The position numbers were made by a program, and so were the translations under genes. A DNA stretch of 64,000 nucleotides from Mesocentrotus franciscanus (taxonomy: Eukaryota; Echinodermata; Echinoidea; Camarodonta; Strongylocentrotidae), in contig CP137674.1 of NCBI GenBank assembly GCA_037976565.1, forward strand, positions 3,282,762 through 3,346,761, in the 5' to 3' direction. Under the pieces are notes generated by a model, which saw only the letters and a list, made by a program, of their open reading frames with translations, did not search any database and was not told the DNA's origin. Positions 47,901 to 56,929 of this stretch are shown here, piece by piece; within the stretch, counting starts at the first letter, position 1, and each line of letters starts with the position of its first letter.

Positions 47901-50456
47901 AGTGCAGACATTTAAAAATCATTTACAAAACTGTATCCGATGATACATATGTATAGCCATTAGTATATGGTTATGCCATTAATATTACCTAATATACAGG
48001 AAAGTAGAAAAAAAAAATCAAATGTTTAGAGTAATTGATAGCCGGGATTCGATCATGGATATATAAGAGCACATCCCACTGATTTCTGAAGCACCAAGTG
48101 TAAAGCTCTTTATCTCTTTAATATGTATTTCTAGGGGGGTAATGAACAAATGAAAAGGATACTAATATTAAATCACTTTCCAGTTTTCGTTTCATGTCTT
48201 AATTAATTCTACTCATTTTAATTGTAGCAAATTTACAAGATTTCTTACAGGAGATCGAGAGAGAGAGAGAGAGAGAGAGCTGTATTAATACGTTGAGCTC
48301 GATAACTCCGTTAGTTAAACCATGATTAACTTTCATATATACTGCAGTAGACTTTCAGTTGGACGAGCCGATGAAAATACTTTAAACCTTTATCCTATGG
48401 TGTAGCAATAAATATCTTGCAGACAAGCTGACTTTCAAACCAACTTTTACAAAAGTAGTACCCAAATAGTGGATCCATCTTCTTTAATGTAGGTGGGGAA
48501 ATATGAACGATGTAAGTTTTTAGTAAACTTATTACAGAAGAAAATCTCTACAATAGGCCTACATATCACCGAATATTATGGCTTGTAAAATATTATGACA
48601 TCCAGTTTTTTTAAGAGTTGAATCAGTAAAAGCAGTTAAATCCTAACAAATAAGAATGGGTCTAATATGGTCCTCCAACAAATGCTTCGGCAACAACTGC
48701 CCCATGCATTATTTCGACAAAGACAGACACAGGGTTAGAATTTTAGGTTACGTTTAAAAGTTAGGGTGTAGTTCTGGTCCACGGATGAAGTTAACAATTA
48801 GTTTAATATAGAAAATTGACTGCGGAACCATTGTGGCCAGAGTATGTAATATGTGTCGTACCGGTCCTACATCTCAAGAACAGATTTCATCTTGAATGTC
48901 CTCTGCTTCCAATGCCTTTGTGAAAGTCATCTTGAGGAGTGACGTAACAACAAGTCAGCTGACTGCTATTCTTGAATGGGATTTCCCGATAGCAGCGGAG
49001 TAGTGTACACAAACACCCATAAAAACGGCGGGCTGCAGCGTGCTAAGGACCGCCCCCACAAAGAAACTCATTTACATACAATGCACATATACCAGTACTT
49101 GACCGCATGGTCCAGGGATGTGGGCGGGATGGATGTGGGATGGATTTTACAGCGTGTTTGCTGATAACAAAAGCGAAACACGATTAAAAGGCCAATCTCT
49201 CGCTCCAAGTTCAAGATGAAGCGGACACAATGGAGCCGAAGAACCACGACTAACTCGCAACAAATTGTACGTGTTATACAAGAATTAAGGGGCTGTTTTT
49301 GCACTCCCAACTACCCCCTCCTCATCCCGGGCCTTAACTCACTCTGTCTCTACCCAGTCTTCCCCGTATCCCCTTACTTCTATACTTTTCACTATCTCTA
49401 CCATCTATATAGTATATGCACGCATGAACAATTAATCTCCATATCTCCATTATTATATATATATATTTTTAGCTTTTTAAATAAATTCATAAACAGTCAT
49501 TTTGTCAATATAGTTGGAAAAGGATCGTAATGCGATTTCATGTGTTCTTATACTAGCTGATACTACTGCCTTTATTAACCATCTGGTTGTAAATGTTTAT
49601 TTCCTCTGTGTTTTTTCCTCTTCTTCCTCTTCATAATTTCATAGGCGGAATAATTTTGTCAAGACACAGTACGAATTGAAAAAACAAAACAAAGGGTCTT
49701 TTTCTATTAGGCTTGTTTGATGCATGTTGAATTCATGTCTTCTACTCTATCGGATACAGTCTAGGACTACAGGTCTATCAAGTCAATGCTATCATATCAA
49801 CAAGTTAATTTGGAGGCCACTTCATCTTATCCAAAGGCAGCGAAAAGAGTCATTTTGTTAAAGTACAAAATGTTACAAGTACCCCCAAAAATATATATAT
49901 AATAATAGTCTAATACCATAGCTGGTAGCCCCGAAAGTGAGCTAACTACAATACTTTATATAATTATATACATACATATTCAAACACAAAAACATAGCCA
50001 GTAAACTAGTACAAGTGAACAGAGATCGGTGACTGCATTTGCTACAATGTACGTTAAATCATTCAATCTTAAAAATAAATTTTGAAATAGTTAATGACAA
50101 TAATTATTTACAATTCTAAGGATCAGTAAACACACGGAATGTAGACAAAATTGCATATACTCAAACATCATCATCATTCATTCATCAAACAACACCAGCC
50201 TAGCTATGGAAACAGCTGATCGCATGAACTCTGAAGTGATATATATAATAATTCCAGGTCAGCGTTGTAAACACGATTCGTTCTAACTCAGCAGTCAGTA
50301 TATTAACCAACACCAGGTTTAAAAATCCAAGCTAGCTGAAGAGAAAAATACATGTTTCATAGTTTGGTGAAATATAACGAAACAAACTTTGTTCTTACCT
50401 GCAACAACTGCTGAGGCCAATATAAGGCCAACCAGTAAGAAAAAGACTGCCTTCAT
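23382..50456 (-). CDS. Copy A: giant apolipophorin/apoB-like large lipid transfer protein, 28 coding exons (complete, four indels)
   Basis: Secreted lipid-carrier protein, inferred from an N-terminal lipid-transfer module, amphipathic beta and helical repeats and a C-terminal VWD domain. I set exons from GT/AG sites and phase: 50399-50456, 47701-47751, 46623-47149, 46226-46436, 45627-45906, 45137-45404, 44908-45012, 44229-44614, 43757-43997, 43250-43504, 42666-42869, 42204-42406, 41665-42069, 41276-41436, 40673-41024, 39948-40185, 39363-39582, 38801-39045, 38209-38506, 33022-37889, 29767-32668, 28279-28972, 27613-28037, 26325-27179, 25202-25948, 24511-24920, 23963-24227, 23382-23575. Phases chain correctly except for four small indels: in the 4.9-kb exon near 35786 (-1) and 35081 (-2), near 30750 (+1) and near 27080 (-1). 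The corrected length is about 5,356 residues, longer than human apoB-100 (about 4,500). It could equally be named apolipophorin-like or apoB-like. Family is confident; orthology is not. Confidence 0.92.
23918..23944. repeat. AT microsatellite in copy A intron 27
   Basis: An AT dinucleotide run beside the exon 27 donor. Confidence 0.8.
23963..24920 (-). CDS. Copy A exons 26-27: von Willebrand A-like domain with degenerate MIDAS
   Basis: Exons 24511-24920 and 23963-24227, residues about 5068-5292. The segment SADIIFVVSETAAM matches the first VWA strand (DIVFVxDxSxS), followed by helix 1, RYGITAYGG, and the later strand AAKIIILVADED. The metal-binding D-x-S-x-S is replaced by S-E-T-A-A, so metal-dependent ligand binding through the usual site is unlikely. 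Exon 27 continues with the last strands and helices (VAIQKRLDRQGITFNVFSSY, then LAIPSGQYAKLAKATRG). A VWA after a VWD is unusual in lipid-transport proteins as I know them. The fold call rests on motif and strand order only. Confidence 0.8.
25202..25948 (-). CDS. Copy A exon 25: von Willebrand factor type D domain
   Basis: A single 747-nt exon (phase 1 to phase 1), residues about 4819-5067. It begins MIFGENHVMTFDGKVYSVPA, the standard VWD opening (hydrophobic-x-G-x-x-H-x-x-T-F-D-G), and contains GLLGNLDTEYHNDF, the counterpart of the GLCG-N-x-D-x-x-x-N-D-F motif with the first cysteine replaced by leucine. Cysteines near the end (SCRST, KCRDM, FCVEE, KCNPICE, ECC) match a trailing C8-like segment. 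VWD domains close apolipophorins, vitellogenins and clotting proteins. Domain assignment is confident. Confidence 0.93.
26325..27179 (-). CDS. Copy A exon 24: charged amphipathic helical/coiled-coil exon (one-base deletion)
   Basis: Residues about 4534-4818. The translation is almost entirely K, E, L, I, M and Q, predicted helical, with a triplet of 12-residue units of the type YPELKRIIMEEK near 26660-26770, which lack N-glycosylation sites. The entry phase is 0 and the exit phase 1, so the length should be 1 modulo 3. It is 855 nt, one short. The upstream reading frame stops at about 27066 while the downstream frame (TEKPLIDEKIEL) starts a few bases earlier, placing a -1 indel near 27066-27090. 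The exon joins the helical region to the VWD domain. Confidence 0.8.
27430..27560 (+). repeat. Possible LINE 3' tail in copy A intron 23
   Basis: A T-rich non-coding stretch ends in GGTGAAATAAAAAATTTAAT followed by AATAA-type tandem repeats, the usual look of a 5'-truncated non-LTR element. No coding remnant is visible. Confidence 0.35.
27613..28972 (-). CDS. Copy A exons 22-23: 11-residue N-glycosylation-sequon helical repeats
   Basis: Residues about 4161-4533, exons 28279-28972 and 27613-28037. Exon 23 contains consecutive 11-residue units such as YALNQTLIMTQ and QAINRTRTLIR, with six sequons spaced exactly 11 residues apart and a seventh position degenerated to N-S-I. Exon 22 has about 17 sequons, with several 11-residue spacings including four in a row near its end. 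Sequence between sequons is amphipathic. Frames and phases are intact (phase 1 between the two exons). This resembles the 11-mer helices of exchangeable apolipoproteins, but with a glycan site in every unit. Confidence 0.82.
29104..29600 (+). mobile_element. Interspersed repeat R1, copy 1 (copy A intron 21)
   Basis: About 500 bp matching 61845-62345 in the opposite orientation. The ends carry related inverted motifs (TTTGCAGGCCAACA at one end, TTTTGCAGCCAACA on the other strand at the other end), suggesting a non-autonomous DNA element. No protein is encoded. Confidence 0.7.
29767..32668 (-). CDS. Copy A exon 21: helical domain with 11-residue glycosylated repeats and coiled-coil stretches
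   Basis: Residues about 3194-4160. In the first 150 residues, N-x-S/T sequons occur exactly 11 residues apart in two runs (four and six sequons). Each unit looks like LNQTFYTQLES. Long charged helical segments rich in K, E and L follow, and another 11-residue sequon run (VANLTKAYSMQ type) lies near 30750-30850. Eleven residues make three alpha-helical turns, so the sequons would lie along one stripe of a helix. The exon begins and ends in phase 0 but is 2,902 nt long, one base too many. The frame shifts near 30741-30770, where the upstream frame stops at 30740 and the downstream frame continues as IDKVMAFRKTY. This is a +1 indel in the gene or an assembly error. Amphipathic helices suggest lipid-surface binding. 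Confidence 0.82.
33022..37889 (-). CDS. Copy A exon 20: 4.9-kb exon of 35-residue beta repeats
   Basis: Residues about 1570-3193. After a leader, the translation is a long array of 35-residue units built as S-R/K-x-x-N-S/T-S, a hydrophobic stretch, a short N-x-R/S loop, then LxxFDS and another strand. Two adjacent units sit at 33656 and 33761, 105 nt apart. Many units carry an N-glycosylation sequon at the same place. Amphipathic beta strands of this type form the lipid-binding belt of apoB. That role is inferred by analogy. The frame is broken twice relative to copy B: one G is missing from a G run near 35786, and two bases are missing near 35081. Between them about 705 nt are out of frame, and a stop occurs at 35770. 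The exon total stays a multiple of three in phase terms. Confidence 0.85.
38209..42869 (-). CDS. Copy A exons 11-19: beta-rich middle domains (DUF1943-like region)
   Basis: Residues about 795-1569, nine exons of 161-405 nt. The translation is rich in alternating hydrophobic beta strands and N-glycosylation sequons (for example NITSL, NETTD, NVSAA and NLTAV in exon 15), as expected for the open beta-sheets that follow the helical module in this family. No catalytic motif is visible and none is expected. I assign the DUF1943-type fold by position and composition, not by a profile search. Introns 10 and 15 contain retroposon insertions absent from copy B. Confidence 0.7.
40266..40452 (+). mobile_element. 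LINE 3'-end insertion in copy A intron 15
   Basis: About 185 bp absent from the matching copy B intron (about 6366). It ends in AATAAATG followed by a short AAATG-type tandem tail, typical of a 5'-truncated non-LTR retrotransposon. AATTA flanks both sides as a possible 5-bp target-site duplication. Confidence 0.7.
42898..43060 (-). repeat. Truncated SINE insertion in copy A intron 10
   Basis: Sequence absent from the matching copy B intron (about 8817-8830). Its core, TTACCTGACTGCTAAGAAAG on the plus strand followed by the GACGGCTTTAAGTCCTCTCC stretch, matches the tail half of the SINE at 47455-47670. The tRNA-like head is missing. Confidence 0.75.
43250..47149 (-). CDS. Copy A exons 3-10: vitellogenin-N/LPD_N-type lipid-transfer module and dibasic cleavage-like site
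   Basis: Residues about 37-794. The module opens with the ELTRFREGYSYTFKYEAETE stretch, like the beta-barrel start of vitellogenin-N domains, then a basic/acidic region, then helix-rich exons (5-9) of the kind that form the superhelix binding lipid in lipovitellin, apoB and MTP. Exon 3 contains paired cysteines in its first half (MTMTC, then PERC), and exon 4 has CSYDLKG and IQCEEV. Near the end of exon 10 the run GKYGKKMKRQSP at about residues 777-789 has basic residues at P1, P2, P4 and P5. It sits where insect apolipophorin II/I is cut by a furin-type protease (about residue 720). Cleavage here is an inference. Secretory-pathway lipid loading is established for the family, not shown here. 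Confidence 0.82.
47455..47670 (-). repeat. tRNA-derived SINE (tRNA-Thr-like head), full length, in copy A intron 2
   Basis: The minus strand reads GGCGCGATAGCTCAGTTGG (box A region), an anticodon-like CTCGTAA (CGT, threonine type) and GGGTTCGAAAC (box B), followed by the family body and a short TG-rich tail on the left. The same body occurs at 56704-56920 and, truncated, at 42898-43060. It is absent from copy B intron 2. Confidence 0.85.
47752..50398 (-). other. Copy A intron 1
   Basis: A 2.6-kb intron between the signal-peptide exon and exon 2. I see a GA microsatellite at 48251-48278, AT-rich tracts near 49450 and 49895, and no open frame resembling a protein. It is larger than, and unlike, copy B intron 1. 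Confidence 0.6.
50399..50456 (-). CDS. Copy A exon 1: signal peptide
   Basis: The ATG at 50456 opens a classic signal peptide, MKAVFFLLVGLILASAVVA, ending in an AVVA-type signal-peptidase motif. The exon stops in phase 1 at a GTAAG donor (50398-50397). The start is supported by the same exon length (58 coding nt) and a similar peptide in copy B, and by a TATA box about 70 bp upstream. It directs the protein to the secretory pathway. Confidence 0.9.
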
Positions 50457-50524
50457 GGTGAAGGTATTCCTCGGTTCTCCTGGTGAAAAAATGATGGGTT
50501 ATAATTCTTACCTGAAGAATCCCT

Positions 50525-50533
50525 CCTTATATA
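50525..50533 (-). promoter_or_regulatory. TATA box of copy A
   Basis: Minus-strand TATATAAGG lies about 70 bp upstream of the ATG at 50456, which would place transcription start near 50500 and leave a 5' UTR of roughly 45 nt. The surrounding sequence does not align with the copy B promoter beyond the presence of a TATA element. Confidence 0.55.
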
Positions 50534-50539
50534 CAATTT

Positions 50540-52510
50540 CTTATCTCTGGTTTCTCGATACACAGATTGGAGTTGGTTGTAGTGCGCATGCTCACATGAG
50601 TACAAGCTATTAAGTCCGATTCGCTGCGGTGAACGCACCTTGAATAGGTAATAAGACTCCCAGTCATTCAGCCATGTCCTATTGGAGGGTTGTTGCCGTT
50701 GTATGCAAATTAGCGCGAACTTTTTAAGCCAATAACCGCTCTGTCGCTATCTGATGGGTTGAGATGTGGAGTAGTCGTTACTCGCAGTCTCATTTTATGA
50801 TTTTAAAACTCTTGGTTGTGCGGTGAAGTTCTCTTTTCTTCCCAACCAAAGCTAAGACCTACGTAAGATGTTAGTATGGTTTAATATAGATGAACACTCC
50901 AATATGTTAGCGAGGAAAATGTAAAATAATATCCTTATTTTTTGCCACACATGCTTGATATACTATATCATAATATCATAACTACGAGGAAATACTGAGG
51001 ACCAAAATGTGCTTGATGGTTGAAATGAAGTTTTACATTTCCTATGATACCATAGTTGAGGTGGCTGTTGTCCGAGACTAATATTCATTGCCGTGTTTAT
51101 TTGTCACGAGAAATCTCTGAAAAACGTATTTGTTATTGCACAACCAAGAAGGTCTAATTAGAGAGATGTAGTGCGCAAAACTTCGTTCTACAAAGATCTT
51201 TGAGAAGGTCGTTTCTTTGTGTGATAATGACAGATTCTTCCAGAGCCACCGTAACCTATTTCAACACTGATTCCTTGTCATTCACCTATATCATTCAAAA
51301 TCTTTCTCTCTCGCACTCTCTACTTTCCACTTCATTTACCCAATGGCCAAAATGAATGATTTAATTATCATTTGTTAATTTAGGATATCATTTCCACTGT
51401 CTCTTTTTCACTCTCGACATCCCCGTACCGTTCCAATGCCCTCCAACCCCACTCTCCGTCTGTCTCTATCTGTCTCTCTATCTCTTACTCTCTCTCTCTC
51501 TCTCTTTCTGTTTGTGTGTGTGTGTGTGTGTGTCTCTCTCTCTCTTTCTCTCTCTCTCTCTGTCTTCCTCTCTCTTCTCGATTGTAACAAATCCATGACA
51601 GAAGACCATACGAAACATTGTTTCTTGAGACCTCTTTCAATCTCTTCTATCCCTTATCCTTTTCCTTTATTTTTCTCTCAACGTTTTGTCTCCACCAAAA
51701 GGCTTGTTTAGGCCCCCTATATAGCCTTTTCTAAAAAGTTGATGATGGTTATGATAAATATTACCAATGAATATCAACTCAAAATCGGGGCTTGAAACTC
51801 CACCCTCAATTTGCGCACATAATATTTATACACGAAGTCGTTAAATATCATGTGTCGCACGTGAGAATTAAGATAATGGATAATGGCAATGATTTAAAAT
51901 ATTTGTTAACCCTCTAATTTTTTTGACATAGCAGATTTATTTTTTACTGTATATTATCTATTTGTCTCATTTTGTTTTAAATGTATACATTTTCTAGTAA
52001 TAAATATAATTTTGTTATTGCCGCATGTATCGGCCTTATTTTCAAGGGTGAAAGAAATTAATATTTGTTTATATTACGATGGTAGTAATTTCTTTTTTAG
52101 CGATCTACCCATATTACCCACTAACATGCGCTCACTAGAATGGCATCTTTATCATTGTAATTTCAGTTTTTTTTTCATTTCCAGCGCTCGATTCATCCTA
52201 TATTGAACCCCCAACAAGTATAAGAACGTTCACAAATTGTTTACAACGTCGATAGCGGTTACGTAATCATAAACAGTCAAGTTCATTGTGATAGGCTGTC
52301 AAGATAAGAGGGTTTCAGGGAGACTTACTGAGAGCCTTTCAGTATTGTACGGATTCTTTTCACACCGTGGGGCCCTTAAAACTTTGACTGTTCGACCAGT
52401 AAGTCTTGTTGCTCAGTTCGTCCTCTTATTTCAATCCCCTCTGAAGTGATCGGGTATACCCCCAATGTATTCTAGTATCATCATAGGCTTGCACTGTATA
52501 ACAAGAAAAT
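50540..52510. other. Upstream flank of copy A
   Basis: Non-coding sequence beyond the copy A TATA box. Apart from the CT/TG microsatellite at 51430-51585 I see no gene or clear element. It should contain any proximal enhancers of copy A. Confidence 0.5.
51430..51585. repeat. CT/TG compound microsatellite
   Basis: CT runs flanking a TG run of about 20 bp. No gene is present. Confidence 0.85.
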
Positions 52511-52514
52511 AGTG

Positions 52515-52725
52515 GAGGTATCGTGGAATAGTGGTTCATTCACTTGACTCTCAAGCCAAGGGCTGAGGGTTCGAATCCCAGCCCAGCACTAACGTCCTTT
52601 GGCAAGACATAAATCCACATTTGCCACTTTCCACCCAGGTGTAAATGGGTACCTGGCAATGGCTGGGGTCAGGGTCATTCTAACCTGGGTGAAATAAGAC
52701 CCGATTATTATCATTCATTGTTTTA
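52515..52725 (+). repeat. Second tRNA-derived SINE family
   Basis: The head contains TAGTGGTTCATTCACTTGAC and the box B GGGTTCGAATCCC. The body has the TTTGGCAAGACATAAATCCA motif and ends near CCCGATTATTATCATTCATT. A related 3' fragment occurs at 53303-53400. The head and body differ from those of the 47455 family. Confidence 0.75.
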
Positions 52726-53129
52726 TAATGCTTGTATATTAAATTGAAAAGAAGGTCGCCGCTTTTCGTTTATCTTAAACCAACACTTTATAAATAGAAA
52801 TGTTTTTTTCTCTACACAAAGACAACTTAAACTTCGGAGCTGCTTTACCAAAGTTTATAGAACCCTTTCTAGTCCTATCCTATATTGTGCATGGACTGGT
52901 TTCCTGTTGTGAATAATAAACCAACACCATTTCTGTTTCTAGGCCAGAATATCCGCATTACATACCAATATCGTGGGTTCGATAAACTTTTTTTTCCTAT
53001 TGATAATTTGCAAATGAACCCTAAAGGACTTGGTTGTTACTGTGAGCTTAATAACGAGGTTAGCTTTTTAAACATATATGTATGTATGCATGTATATAAT
53101 ACTTAATATATATACATATATATGGATCC

Positions 53130-53279
53130 AGGCTAATTCAGACCAGGGGACAAGTTGGCCCCACTGCAAAAATGGTCATTTTTGTAATTTTACCCTAACC
53201 CTAACCCTAACCTTAACCTGCAAAAACTGACTGTTTTTTCAGCGGGGCCGAGTTGTCTCCGGATCCGAGTTAGCCCGAC
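53130..53279. mobile_element. Small inverted-repeat element with telomere-like core
   Basis: An imperfect inverted repeat of about 40 bp: GACAAGTTGGCCCCACTGCA on the left, and the complement of CAGCGGGGCCGAGTTGTCTC on the right. The arms surround (CCCTAA)3 at about 53193-53210. Non-coding. Confidence 0.6.
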
Positions 53280-53302
53280 TATTTACTGGGCGTGGGGGGA
53301 AA

Positions 53303-53450
53303 GGAAAATCCATATTTGCCACTCTTTACCAAGGTGTAAATGGATACCCTGCGATTGCTAGAGTAATGATTATTGCAACAGCATTAATGCTGTACACAAA
53401 CTTATCATAACTATTACTACTACTACTACTACTACTATTACTACTACATT
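53303..53450 (+). repeat. SINE 3' fragment with (TAC)n tail
   Basis: The segment around AATCCATATTTGCCACTC and GGTGTAAATGGATACC is related to the body of the SINE at 52515-52725, without its tRNA head. It runs into a TAC/TTA microsatellite at about 53410-53450. Confidence 0.55.
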
Positions 53451-54092
53451 ACTAAAACATTCTTACCAAGACCACCAAATAAACAAAATATGACAAGCTT
53501 TAAATTTAATTTTCTTTAATTTGTGTTCGACAGACAGAATATAAAACATTCTGCATATTACAAAAGATACAAAAAGATGCTTACAGTCCTTTGTACAACC
53601 TAAGTATTTATCACGATAAAGAATATTGAGTTCATTTTAATATACTTGTTTTAAGTTGGCAGGGTTTCTTTCATGATAAACTGTGGTACATAAAGCCCCT
53701 CAGTAGATGACATTACTACAAGTCTGTCTTACTGAAGTTTAGGAATCAATATTCAAGTCTCTTATTCCTTCATTTTGAACGATTGTGATACCCATATAGA
53801 ATTTACAGAGAAAGTGCTTAAGTACCAGATAAATATTTGTTATGTACAACACTCACCAGCATATGAATATAGATACATTAAGAGTATATTCTATATTAGT
53901 TGCCACCTACCCTTCCCCCAAAAAAAGGGGGGAAATACATAAAATAGCTGTAGCTTATTTATTCTTGTATTTTCATAATAAATGGAGGTTCCGAACACTG
54001 TTACAAGGGTTCAAGCAAAAGCTTCAACATTTTTTTTTACAAACATCTAAAAATCATATATTACAAAGTTATTTACATTCATGACTAAACGA

Positions 54093-54312
54093 GGCTCGTT
54101 CAGATATGAAAGGCAAAACCGCAACGGTTTTTATGATGACGTAAAGTGTAATACGCTTCACATTTCTGTAACTTATAACACAGAGCTCAGTGAATGCATG
54201 CAAGTCCTTTGTTGCGCGCTGTTGCCATTCATTATAAGGTGTTTTTTTATAAGTGGCGTTTTTTTGTTTTTGTTGGGGGGTGATGGGTTACCGCGCTATA
54301 TCTGAACAAGCC
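54093..54312. mobile_element. MITE M2, copy 1 (GGCTCGTTCAGATAT ends)
   Basis: The left end GGCTCGTTCAGATAT is matched by the right end ATATCTGAACAAGCC (complement GGCTTGTTCAGATAT). The interior shares the AATACGCTTCACATTTCT region with 55995-56205. Non-coding. Confidence 0.7.
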
Positions 54313-54699
54313 TTACATGTTACAGATTAGCTTCCATTCTAATGCATGTCTTACATTGCACCATGCACTTTGGAAATCATTACCTTGGTTTTGGTTTGGC
54401 ATGGAAATAAGGCTAATACCTGCCAAGACTAGAATTTGGACACCTCGCTCGGCTGACAACTGCAGATAAAATATTTTGTCTCAAGGTTTAAACACCACTC
54501 TCATAAATGTATGATAAGTGATACAAACAAAGCTTAACATGTAGGTACATGTATTTATATGTCTGGCCAAATTTGGACAAATGTTATGCCTTGCTCAGGA
54601 TTTTCTTTTGTCAATTAGATCACTTTTTTCCTAAATTGGGCAAAAGGATTAGATGGGTTGGGTATAAAATTGTTCAGACAAATTATTCACTTCATATAG

Positions 54700-54805
54700 A
54701 GCAATTTCTTAACAATATTTGAACAGTGCAGGTTCGAAACCATGACCCACTGATTTCAAATCAGTAGTATAAAGTAAACCACTTAACCACATTGCCTCTA
54801 GAAGA
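54700..54805 (-). repeat. tRNA-like SINE remnant
   Basis: The minus strand has a box-A-like GTGGTTAAGTGG and a box-B-like GGTTTCGAACC about 50 bp apart, with a poorly paired acceptor region. It looks like a decayed tRNA-derived head rather than a functional tRNA. Confidence 0.4.
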
Positions 54806-55994
54806 CGGTATGCAGAGAATCAAGAAGAACATGGTATACTGTAATATTCCATTTATAATAAATAAATAATAATCAATTACAAAGTAGCAATTTTAGTCCA
54901 ATATCAGGGACTGATCGTCTTCATTTCATTATCATTTTAAGTTGACATCATAAAGTTATTGCAAAGTAACAATAGGAACAGAAACATCTACAATACCCTT
55001 AACAAATTTCGATAAAACTTACAGCTTTATTATCTAAAAATTGTAAAGACTTCATATACTAGAGAATTACTGGTACGTGTCCCTCATTATTCAAGTATAT
55101 AATTCATTTTATCTCAATGTATTACATGTTGTGATTTAAATCAGTTACAATATTAATGAACCACATTTGGTGATGGAGGCATAACAAAATTTCATGAGTG
55201 CAAACAAATAAATAAATTATTAATGTTCACATAGCTTTGACTCACACAGCAAACAGGATTTATAATTTGCATTATCAGTTTCTATTGTTTTGTTTTTAAA
55301 GGGTATTTTGAAATATGTACCTACTACACAGGTATTGCATTTCTACATGTATCTATATTTTGTCCAGTGCCTGGCAGCAGGGCACGGATACATATTTGTC
55401 AAATTTCTCGAATATTTAGTTTGATGTTGAAGTATTAATACCACTGTTAATAATATAGATGATATACAGACTTTAAAATTTTGCATAGATGTAGTCAGTG
55501 AATGAAAACACTTTGGAATTAGTTTTTCTTAAAATGTACATTCATTGTCCATCCATTTGAGGAATTCTGTCAGGAACACGATAGTTTATTTAATTTCTGA
55601 ACCTAGTCTCAGTTTGTACAGGCTTGCCAGAAACAGAAAGCAGCAATGCTTTGTAATATTTAATGAATCATCAGCAAGCGTGAAAGAGATTGTACAATAT
55701 GAACTTGACTTGACTTGATCAAAGTTCACTTCAACCTCTCCACATACAGGTCCATTTTGAAGTGAATAAATATAGATATTCATTAACCAAACAATTGCAC
55801 AACGGTTGTTAATATGTATACATCTAGTAAATATACTCACATAATATATGTCACAGATGAAAGAGGGAGATTTTGACAGATCTTGAATTGACAGATTTCC
55901 CCACACATGATATAATCTTAAAACTACTAACTTTACATATTCAGTTTTGGCCTGTCATATAACCTCACAATGGCATATAAATAATGAAGCTGAA

Positions 55995-56205
55995 GACTTG
56001 TTCAGATATAACGCCGCAAAACAGCTGTTTTTTTTTTTAAATGACGACATAAAGTGTTATACGCTTCACATTTCTCTATCTTGTACCACAGAGCTCGGTG
56101 AATATACGCACATGTCCTTTCTGGCGCGCAGTTGCCATTCAGTTTATACGTAAAAACAAATGTGGCTATTTTTCGGCGGTTTACCGCACCAATTCTGAAC
56201 AAGCC
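55995..56205. mobile_element. MITE M2, copy 2
   Basis: The left end is GACTTGTTCAGATATAACG and the right end CTGAACAAGCC. It shares order and interior (ACGCTTCACATTTCTCT, GTCCTTTCTGGCGCGCAG) with the element at 54093-54312, in the same orientation. Confidence 0.7.
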
Positions 56206-56536
56206 TTTAGACAGGTTAACAACAATTGCTTATAAAAGAGTCAGTCATGGCATGATCAAGCAGTGTAAATTCTTAAAAACTACATTTTTTGTCATGGTCA
56301 AAGTTGGATTGAATTTGGAGGAATAGCACCATACATGTGTGTACTTCTTCAGAAATAACATGTCCCATATTTAGACCTTGGATTGCGATCAACTGAAAGT
56401 CTTTGAAGGTATCCAAAGCCATCACAGAATACTATCATCAAGCATTGTAAGAAGTGCAGAAGAGACATTATACCTTGTGTCCATCGTAGTGAAACTCAGT
56501 GGCAAGAGAGATGCATACAATGAGTGATGGATTACC

Positions 56537-56630
56537 TCAGTACTCTGCATAATCAGTTCCATGTAACCCTCGACAGATCAAGCTGAACTCCTTCACAAGA
56601 GATCTCACTTGCCTCTTGTTTGCACGGTTC
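56537..56630 (-). CDS. Candidate terminal exon of an unidentified minus-strand gene
   Basis: A strong acceptor (TTTGCAG before 56630) is followed by a phase-1 frame encoding NRANKRQVRSLVKEFSLICR, then GLHGTDYAEY, and a stop at 56537-56539 (31 codons with stop). The composition looks protein-like, unlike the surrounding AT-rich DNA. I do not recognise the family, and I did not find the preceding exon within the window, so its intron would be at least 7 kb or the call is wrong. The AT-rich stretch to its left could then be a 3' UTR. Confidence 0.3.
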
Positions 56631-56703
56631 CTGCAAAGAAGAAAAAACAAGAACAATTGTTTCCTACATGTATATCAACACTACAAAGTGATACCGATGA
56701 ATA

Positions 56704-56920
56704 GAGGCGCGATGGCTCAGTGGTAGAGCAGTAGTCTTGTAACCGGGAGGTCCCGGGTTCGAAACCAAGTCGATGAGCTATTGCCCTTTGGTAAGGCATC
56801 AATCCTCATTACCAAGTCCCTCGGAGGGAACTTAAAGCCGTTGGTCCCCTGGTTGCTAACTTACAGGCACACACATGCTTTCTTAGCAGTCAGGTATTAA
56901 ACCAACCAACCAACCAATGA
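56704..56920 (+). repeat. tRNA-derived SINE (tRNA-Thr-like head), full length
   Basis: The plus strand starts GGCGCGATGGCTCAGTGG with box A, then an anticodon-like CTTGTAA (TGT, threonine type) and box B GGGTTCGAAACC. The body matches the SINE in copy A intron 2, and the element ends in an (AACC)n tail. It sits just upstream of the candidate terminal exon at 56537-56630. Confidence 0.85.
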
Positions 56921-56929
56921 TTGAAGCAA

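Noticed and set aside
53193..53210. Interstitial telomere
   Set aside because: Only three perfect units, enclosed in a small inverted-repeat element. It is too short to be evidence of a chromosome end or fusion.
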